Source: Paracamarosporium sp. OC-R06-R3
Lineage: Eukaryota > Ascomycota > Dothideomycetes > Pleosporales > Didymosphaeriaceae
Assembly (NCBI GenBank): GCA_019828545.1
Contig: JACVRA010000247.1
Coordinates: 41,218 to 105,217 of the forward strand
Direction of reading: 5' to 3'
Length of the DNA: 64,000 nucleotides
How positions within the stretch are numbered: position 1 is the first letter of the stretch; each line of letters starts with the position of its first letter. Shown piece by piece: positions 56,397 to 64,000 of this stretch. The notes beneath the pieces were generated by a model. That model had not been told where the DNA came from. It was given only the letters and a program-made list of their open reading frames with translations, and did no database searches. Made by a program: the position numbers and the translations under genes.

Positions 56397-57814
56397 GAGT
56401 ACTATATCAGAGCAATTTATAGATAAAAGAAAACGAAGGCAGTTGGAAGCCATTACAGTCATAGAGCAAGAGAGGTGCAGCGACTGAGGTATTAGGAGTG
56501 ACGTAAGAAAAATACCAATTTCTAACGTAGCCGAGTTTCTCAACCCCAAAATATATTTCAGTAGACCACACGTGGTCTACCTTGGTATCTTTTCTATGTA
56601 CCACTATGAACAGGTAAATTTAGCTTTAGTCCATGAGTCGCAGGATGATTCGACTGAGACTTTAATGTGCTAAGTATACCTAATCTTACCGGTCATAGTC
56701 TGAGAGCCCTCTTTGCTAATTTCCTCCAGCAATGCGTTGCCATTATAGAAGATATCGATGTGATTCACTTGGACTGATAATAGAACGTAATAGCGCATAG
56801 TATTCCAGATGAAGAGCCTCGCGAGTCGTTCGACAAAGCGTCCCTATTAAATTACTCAACGCTCTTGATGGAATAGGTCCTTTAGAAGGATGAGGGTTAA
56901 TCGTGACGACCAATCACATGGAACGTTTAGACCCTGCGCCCATCCGCCTCGGCTGTGCAGATAAAAAGGCTGAGTTCAAGCCATCGGATGGATACATGAT
57001 CAGCTATCCCTGTTTCTATTTTTCCGGGTTACCGGGTAGGCATCGCCATCCGTTGGCGAGATCTATCGTGCAAATTCTCTTCTTTCCCTCTCCGTGGCTG
57101 ATGTCTCTAAGTTAGTCAACGTCACCCTGTATGATGTTCCTAACTGCTACCAATTGTTTGTCAGTCCTCAAACGGATTGGAAATTCTGTCGGTCCATCAC
57201 CGATCGGCGCAGAAGCATTTGTTGGCACAGCTGGTCGTATATAGATTGTATCTTACGAGGTTTTCTCTTCAGTACCGTACATTCGCCCGTCGTTGTTAGT
57301 CGTTGGCGTGATCTAAACCCACAAGGCAAGCGCTTTCATTATGAGCGAGTTCCTCACGGATCCTTGCCGGTTAAATTGATCGTTGTTCTAGAGGGCAATG
57401 GAGACGTACGCGGGCGAGGTAAGCTGCAATCAGGTATCACATCCATTTCAGTGCTAGGCATCAAATATGGTTGTGATGTGCATGGGGGCGAAATCTATCA
57501 AATCAGGGCCTCGTGGCGCAGTAGCACAGCATGGGCTGGATGTTTAGCCTTGCCTGCCATGCTACACCGCCCGCCCATAACACCAATCAGTAGTATCACA
57601 CGCATGGCCTTTATCGAATAGTCTTTCCGTCTAGCTACATCCGGCCATCTTCCAGCCGTTATCTTGCAGGAAGTAAAAACGAACAAGTTGTTAGTCAAGT
57701 TATATGCAGCAGCGCTCCAGCAGGGTGGGAAGTTACCGGCCTGCTTCCTCCACCTCGTGCGGCAGTTGATCTTAATCCACAATTAATTAATCGGGTGACG
57801 CAAACGTAGCCGAA
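56397..57814. other. intergenic region
   Basis: No supportable gene. A 175-codon plus-strand frame at 57094-57621 shows no family signal and lacks a promoter-like context; it is left out. Confidence 0.6.
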
Positions 57815-59023
57815 ATGAAAGTACAATCAATCTTTTCACTTTGTTTCTGCGCGCAAGTGTTTGCCGCTGTCGTCACTATGGAATCGCAATGGGTAGAGAA
57901 AGACAAAAGAGATGCGTTACAGCTCCGGCAGGCCTCGACTCCGAGTTACGTAGAAGTTCTCTACTATTCGAATGGTGAATCAACGATAGATGGAATAGCT
58001 TCCACAGTGTGTATGTTACCGAATCACTCCCATCACACTGCTTCGAAGCGACAATGCTAAATTAAATCGCAGGGGCCCCTTGGACCCTCACCACTGCATC
58101 TGAGTATTATGTGGCGACTATTGATGATGCCTTCAGCATGTGTAGCAATTCTTACACATATCTGACTATAACCGATTCTGGGAGCACAACGTACTCCTAC
58201 TCCTACTATACAGCTACTGATCTGGGATCGTGCTCAGTCTGGACAACCTGTAGAGGTGGTAAGATATACGGGACGTTCAACTCCAGCGCAACCGAGACAT
58301 TCTGCCAGACTGGAGACTACAGATGCTTCAGCTATATTGTGCGGTCAAAGTTTGGGGATTCGACAGGTGGGCTTACCTCGCTCACTTGTACTTCGTCAAG
58401 CAATGGAGCCAAGACAGCGACGGTCTACTACCGGGAACGACCTGCATCAAGTACGTTACATTGTCTCTTTTGACTCTTCGTCACTTATGTATGCCCACAC
58501 GCTGACACGAAGTACTATAGCCGGCTTAACCACCGTAACTACTACCACCACCATGTTGAGCTCCGATTCTGCCACACCAGGCTCAGGTCCATCCAGCATT
58601 TCTAGTCCAACATCCTCTGCAAGCCCCAGTACTGGTGCCACAGGTAGTGACGGTGGTGGTTCGAACAACACAGGCGTCATAGCTGGTAGTGTAGTCGGGG
58701 GTGTTGCCATCCTAGCCGTTGCCGGCGTAGCCGTCCTCTGGATCTTGAAACGCAACAAACGACATGATGAAGCCCCATACACAGCTCCACACACCCCTAC
58801 ACCATATTTTGCACCTTCCCAAACTGAAAAGCCTCTCGAGGCACACCATGGGTACGATGAGCAGAGGCTGTCCGAAACCCCCGAGTACGTGCCGCAGGGC
58901 TCGTCTATGGGCTACGGAAATGAAGGCTATGATAGCACAAATCTGGATCTGCATGCGCCGGTGCCAGTGTATCCAGGTGCATATCGAGGTGAGTTGTCGG
59001 GTGTAAGATCACCAGCATCTTGA
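57815..59023 (+). CDS. single-pass cell-surface protein, 358 aa
   Basis: Probable plasma-membrane or wall-associated protein of unknown function. Exons 57815-58010, 58073-58450 and 58521-59023 join in phase 1 each (GTATGT and GTACGT donors; introns 62 and 70 nt). Signal peptide MKVQSIFSLCFCAQVFA. The ectodomain (to about residue 190) has paired cysteines (MCSNSYTYL, GSCSVWTTCRGG, TFCQTGDYRCFSY, SLTCTSSS). A Ser/Thr/Pro-rich stalk of about 60 residues follows, then the transmembrane helix AGSVVGGVAILAVAGVAVLW, a basic stop-transfer KRNKRH, and a Pro/Tyr-rich cytoplasmic tail (YTAPHTPTPYFAPSQTEK; SETPEYVPQG). The design resembles fungal wall-stress sensors, but no WSC domain is seen. Confidence 0.82.
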
Positions 59024-60953
59024 GCGAGGGGTGGAGGATGGGCATCATATCGATTTGGTTAAATGGAGAGGATGTGCCGATTGCATTAATAAATACTCGA
59101 CAGTTCCTGCCCAGTGATCTTTAGAGTGAAAGAGAGCTTAGCTTCTTAGTTATCCCAAGCCGTGGCTCGTAACAATGTTGTTTTGTGAAATGGAGATCGT
59201 GAATATAGCTTTACTTCTTACAATGACAAGGCATGCAGAATGCCGATATGACTTGCGAAAGCAGCAATGAAACGAAGTGTATCGCAGTCTCTATCCTATA
59301 ACAGTCATGATATAGGCCCAGCTTGATGATGAGTCGGAGGACAAAGCAAGCGCCATGTGTTTGAAGTGCATCTGGACGAAAGTGCAATTCACTGAGGGCA
59401 AGTCTATAAGTGGCGAGTTAGGGAGGGATGGTACCTGGCTTGGACGTCATGTTTGGTATTAACCATAGTAATTTCAGGAACAGAGATACATGCAACTAGT
59501 TCTGGCTACTTACGCCAAATCAAACATACCAAGCTCAATCTCGGACTCAAATCCCGTGAAGTCGCGTCAAGAATTAAATCCACCATGCAGGTCTTACCCT
59601 CCTCACGATCCACTGTGAGAATAACAATGTCCCATTCTGGGCAGAAAAGCAGGCGTGGTACATCAGATCTCGATGAGCTGCGTGTAGGCACATGGACATG
59701 ATACAACCTGATGAAATTTAGAGATCGCCTTGCAGTTGGCATACGTAAGCGGTGAGTGGACCCTTGTCGAGCGCACGTGAATTTGATGATTAGCATTACT
59801 ATGTTTCCAGGATAGTTTTTGGTTTTATATGTACCAAGGTGGGGAATTTTTAATGCATCCTCCTGAGATTGATGTGTAACTGGGGATAGTGTAGTCTTAA
59901 GCAGGCGTCGCTATGGGAGGCTGAGGCTCCAAATGCGCCTTATTAGTTGAGTTGATAAGGATTGAATTGGTGAGATGTGGCTAACATTGGACTAGACACT
60001 GTGACTGCTTTATTCAAAAATTCGAAATCCATCAGACACTCGGAGGTGACTTGGTCTTCTAGATTCTCAGCTCTCGGTTTCAACCAAGAAGGTTGCGACG
60101 GAGACCACGGCTGAGAGTAGGGAAGCGAACTTTAGGCATGTGTAGAGATATGCAATCGACATTGATAGACATTGTGCTAATCGAGAGCGTGATTCGTAGC
60201 AATGCTTTTCACGAATCAGTACGAGCGTGGAAAAGATAATCAATCTGTGAGCTTCCGTTAGTACGATAGACAAAGACTCATACATAGGTGAGTTTAGTGT
60301 CGTGAATAGAGGTGTAAGTGGGAGCCACTGTATTTGTAGATCCACGTTCGTGTGATTACTAATCCAGGCAGGCAGGCGAGGTGGCGCATGAAGCATGACA
60401 CTGCAGCTTTTTTGGGGATACGAATGAGTGTATTTAAAGACATTGCAAAACTGAAACCTGTGAGTTGGGAGACGTAGTAGGTAAGAATTGAGCGGAGCTT
60501 AGAGATGTTTGTTTGAGAGAAGCACACGACTGAGCCGCCCTCGGATCAACTATTAAATAGGTCTGTTCACCCCAACGAAGTATGCTATCAAACTGTTGTG
60601 GACGCCAGATAAGTAAATCCAGGGGGCTGCATAGTGTTTCTCCCCGGTGCGCTTGGGGGCATGGAAGCACCACACCACAAGGATAAGTGAACACTGCCCC
60701 GCAGCACTGAATTGGCTGTTGTACAACTTACTATTTGTACTTCTCTGAAATAAAGATAGAGACGTCATACCATAGAAATGCTTGCGCAATGAGTGGTAGA
60801 GTACCGATATTTTCGATATTTGGATTTTTGTGAGACCGAGGATGCTGTTCGCGACCTTGTTCAATCTCTCTAGCTCTGCGCTCACCCTGTAACTTTTCTT
60901 GTTCTACGGAAAAGACATTTTCGCGTACTTGGAATCTCGATATGGGCCAATTT
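59024..60953. other. intergenic region
   Basis: Nearly 2 kb between the surface-protein gene and the third HET gene. Minus-strand frames at 59796-59506 and 60885-60553 are unconvincing. No gene is called. Confidence 0.6.
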
Positions 60954-63232
60954 TTAAACCAGTCTGATGGTTTCCTTAGCGGCCTTTGCTCGCTTAAACA
61001 GATCTTCCCTCATCAGACCATGGACATAACAGTCTCCACGAAGCTTATACATCCCACTGTGACCAAATCCTACCCTACTGATGATAAAGGGGATACGAGA
61101 CCCACGAAGAACACATACTCCGTCGCCTTCCTTCGCGAACCGCGACACCCATCCTACATAACCATTATCTGTAATAAAAAAGTTACGACCAGCTAGGTTG
61201 TTGTGCGCAGTCGTTAGAGTTTCGAGGTTTTTGTCTAGGAACTGGAAGGAACTTCGCTCTTGGTGTAGAACGCTTTTGATAATGTATGATTTGCTGCGGT
61301 GTCTTAGCCATAGCCCAGCGACGAAAGTGACGAAAATCGAGAAAGCTAGTCGGCTGATTCTTTCCACGAACTTTGGAAAAAGTGGAGTTTTCCAGAAAGC
61401 TTTACTCAAACTCCAAGTTGTTATTAGCATAATAGAGGGGATGATGTGGAATCTATCCCATGGACATATCGTGGATTTTCGAGAGAAATTCTCCAAATTT
61501 TTTATTCTAGCCTGCATACTTCCCATATGCTTTTCAAATATATCCCCCATCACTTCCGGAAGCTTCAGTCTGTCGTCCATGAAGTATGCCCGCCAATAAA
61601 GACCCGGAAGACTTTCGCCCGTTGGATAATGGTGCATTTTGCGAACTTCAGCAATGCAATTGTGATGGAAGCGGAGCTGATCCCGAGTGTCGTCCGCTTT
61701 GGTAGCCATGACGTGGGAGATAAGCCGAGGATCTCGTTTCATGTCGGCGAGCCATTGGTCATAAACGTGCACTGGTGGAAATTCGATTATTTTCCTGATG
61801 GTGTCAAAGGTTTTACCTTCCAAGACTAAAACCTGGCTCGGGAAGTCAGTAACACAGAGTTCGAAAATCTTCATGGATACCATAGGGTTTCATGCGTGAA
61901 TTGCAACTTACATCACTGTCCTCGATTCGAAAAAGTTGCTCGGCGCTTTCCGATGGGTTCTCGGTTTGAATCTTATGTAGAACCCTTGTCAAAGGTATAT
62001 AGGAATAATCCGCAGAGGTCCAGTTTGGTACCCATGAAGGCAGACTATACAAGTATCCACAAGCTTGCGCATAGGGGAGGGCTTCGAGCATGTTTTGGTG
62101 CAGAATAAGTCGCGCAACCCTGTTCGAAACTTCGTGGGGATGCATTCCGTAATCAACAAGATTAGATATCATGCTAGAATCTAGATCACTTGCCATGTTT
62201 AAAAGTGCGAATATGCGATCATGAGGATCAGTTGCCCGGAAATGGTGCGTTGACCATAGAAGTTCGAGCAGGTTCGTTTGGTTTTTATCCCGTTTCAAAG
62301 ACGCTAAAGTGGCGACATTAAATGCGGGAACTTTAGCTCGATCAAAGTTGCGTAAGGAAGAAAGAAGCTTGTTCTCATGGAAAGCTAGCCCAACTCGAAG
62401 TAATATGGTAGAGTCGATTATGGTGTGTCCGTATAGAAATACGCATGCTTCTGATGCGACAAGCTCCTGTATAATCCAAACACGGGTAAACCATGACTGT
62501 GTAAGAATGTGGAAGAGGGGATCCCATTGCCGCAAATTGAGAGTCGGCAATCCAAACTCGCCCATCTTGGTGAAGGATAGAACTGGTTTGCCATCTTGCG
62601 CTTCCGAAAAGCTGCTTGTTGTGTTCACGTTGTGCTCGAAAATCTTGGCTACTTTATGAGGTAGGTCAAGGCCGTGGTTAGAGTTTTGATCTTGCCTCCC
62701 CAGCCAAGCCACTACCAAACATGCGCGTTTGTATATGTCCCACATCATCTTTACCTGGCTGTTTTTCTCTTCTGTGTCTCTTTGATTGATACAGATAGCG
62801 TCAATCCAAAAGTAAAGAGGCTTTTTCAAGCTCTTCCTTGTCAAATATTGTCTGGTCAAGATTTCCTGGCTGTCTCTCAGCTGCCAGAGGGCATCTTGTA
62901 AGTTTCTTGTGATAGTCATCTTCTTGCCGTTGCAACGGGCAGACACTTTGTCTTCAGAATTACCCCACGTGTACGAAAGAGCGACATATTTCGGGATTCT
63001 ACTCAATGAGTAGGTCTGAATGTTAAAGTGAATAATGTCTTCGCCTTCTCCGTAATTGATAGTAAGGAGACGAATATTTTCAGAGCACAATCTGTTCGAG
63101 TATTTGAAATGTGTCCTGGAAACGAATGTTAGAATTCTCTCAAAGATTTATGCTCGTTATTTTTGAAAAGTGGTAGTTATACCCTTGTCTAAGTTTCCTT
63201 GTGGAAGACTTGGATGGTTTTAAGTCATCCAT
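60954..63232 (-). CDS. HET-domain protein with C-terminal hydrophobic segments, 722 aa
   Basis: Incompatibility-type protein. Exons 63232-63183, 63115-61912 and 61868-60954 join in phases 2 and 0 (introns 67 and 43 nt). The small first exon supplies MDDLKPSKSSTRKLRQG and places THFKYSNRL before SENIRLLTI, as usual ahead of HET domains. The domain starts near residue 60: YVALSYTWGN, ITRNLQDALWQLR, YFWIDAICINQRDTEEKNSQV, MWDIYKRACLVVAWLG; later WFTRVWIIQELV and DPHDRIFALLNMA, all typical. The C-terminal third has SIMLITTWSLSKAFW and RLAFSIFVTFVAGLWLRHR, which may be membrane segments, followed by GRNFFITDNGYVGWV and the closing block FIISRVGFGHSGMYKLRGDCYVHGLM (motif core GDCYVHGLM), a common HET-protein ending. 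Intact. Confidence 0.9.
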
Positions 63233-64000
63233 GTAGACGACTCAAGCTTGGTTCCTTGTAAGGGGTAAACATTTGTTAACACTATCCTTGGACGTATCTG
63301 AGGAGAGTAGAAGCAGAGACAGTAAGTGTTTAAAGATGAAGGCGGGTCGCAAGACAGGATCAGAAGTTGTTATAATGGTAAACCTATGCGTGCATTAGGT
63401 CGTAAGGTCGTATTAACGATATTCTAACCGAGTATTGAGAACGCACGACATAGGATCAACAGGTTGATGGTGTATTGGCTACACTTTGACCGGATTTGAG
63501 ATTGCGAATATCATTTTGCCACATTGTCCCGGATGACTAGGTAACAGTGGCTGCGTACCGGTCAGTAACTGCCTGAAGGTTGTTTTGGGCAACGTGCATT
63601 CTCGGTGTAACAGTAACCTCATTTTACTTTCGGAGATATTGAGCTCGCTCGCAAGATTGCCACTGTTCTCTTGATAACGATATGAACGCATCCATGGTTG
63701 GTTCCTAACCCCCCACTACCGTATCTCGGCAGTCAATGCGCATCGTCAGTCAGTCGCCACCCAACAACAATCGATCGCCTACTGTTTTGAGGCTGTAAAA
63801 CAGCCAACAATTGCTATTATCACGAGATTTTTTGGAGTTGAGTACTATAAGGCCTGTAGATTATTTCTAGAAATCTAAATTATCGATATCTACTTGGTGT
63901 TTTGATTGATCGGCCGCTGCGCGACTGGGGCGTGGATGCGACAGATGAGGCCTCACCCATTTCCACAGCCTCCACCACAGCCTGTTTTTGCTTGCTTGAT
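63233..64000. other. intergenic region to window end
   Basis: Upstream of the third HET gene. No gene is seen before the window ends. Confidence 0.6.

Noticed and set aside
57094..57621. 175-codon plus-strand frame
   Set aside because: No family resemblance and no plausible gene structure around it.
1..64000. tRNA genes, CRISPR arrays, bacterial operons
   Set aside because: I found no convincing tRNA A/B box pairs by eye, and the DNA is eukaryotic; a tRNAscan run would be decisive for tRNAs.

Overview
The window is 64 kb of filamentous ascomycete (Pezizomycotina) DNA. The evidence is intron-rich genes with short introns (about 40-125 nt) carrying GT...AG ends and CTRAY-like branch sites, three HET-domain genes, an NLR-type protein, a truncated C6 transcription factor of a filamentous-fungal type, and ordinary fungal housekeeping genes. 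A Dothideomycete is my best guess, but that is inference. I rebuilt exon structures by hand from splice signals and phase; all functional names come from recognised motifs, not database searches.

Left part (1-26.5 kb) is an accessory region dense in recognition and incompatibility-type genes: a DUF6594 membrane protein running off the left edge, a HET protein (5153-2627), a large membrane protein interrupted by one amber codon (6593-9199), an ankyrin protein with a fungal STAND-type N-domain (11687-9425), a YGQP-repeat protein (12963-13871), a 1396-aa kinase/NB-ARC/TPR/transmembrane NLR-like protein (18493-14187) and a second HET protein (21515-19860). A DUF2235 alpha/beta hydrolase and a TetX-like FAD monooxygenase follow.

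Middle part (27-45 kb) is mostly ordinary: a repetitive secreted protein, a DUF1295 membrane protein, the mitochondrial phosphate carrier, a Par32-like DUF3602 protein, the methionine-salvage dehydratase Mde1, two small secreted proteins, a wax-synthase-type acyltransferase, a divergent Sec11-like signal peptidase and an arrestin-like trafficking adaptor.

From about 44.8 to 51.3 kb the sequence is AT-rich and holds no intact gene. It contains two recognisable but broken genes whose stop codons fit C-to-T/G-to-A changes, plus a 106-base assembly gap. This looks like a block degraded by repeat-induced point mutation (RIP) or a similar process.

Right part (51.3-64 kb) holds a C6 transcription factor with an apparent one-base frame break, an Mpv17 family protein divergent from a DUF1479 oxygenase, a single-pass surface protein and a third HET protein with C-terminal hydrophobic segments.

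The most interesting material is the NLR-like kinase fusion with a C-terminal membrane anchor, its neighbourhood of other recognition-type genes, and the several genes caught at an early stage of inactivation.
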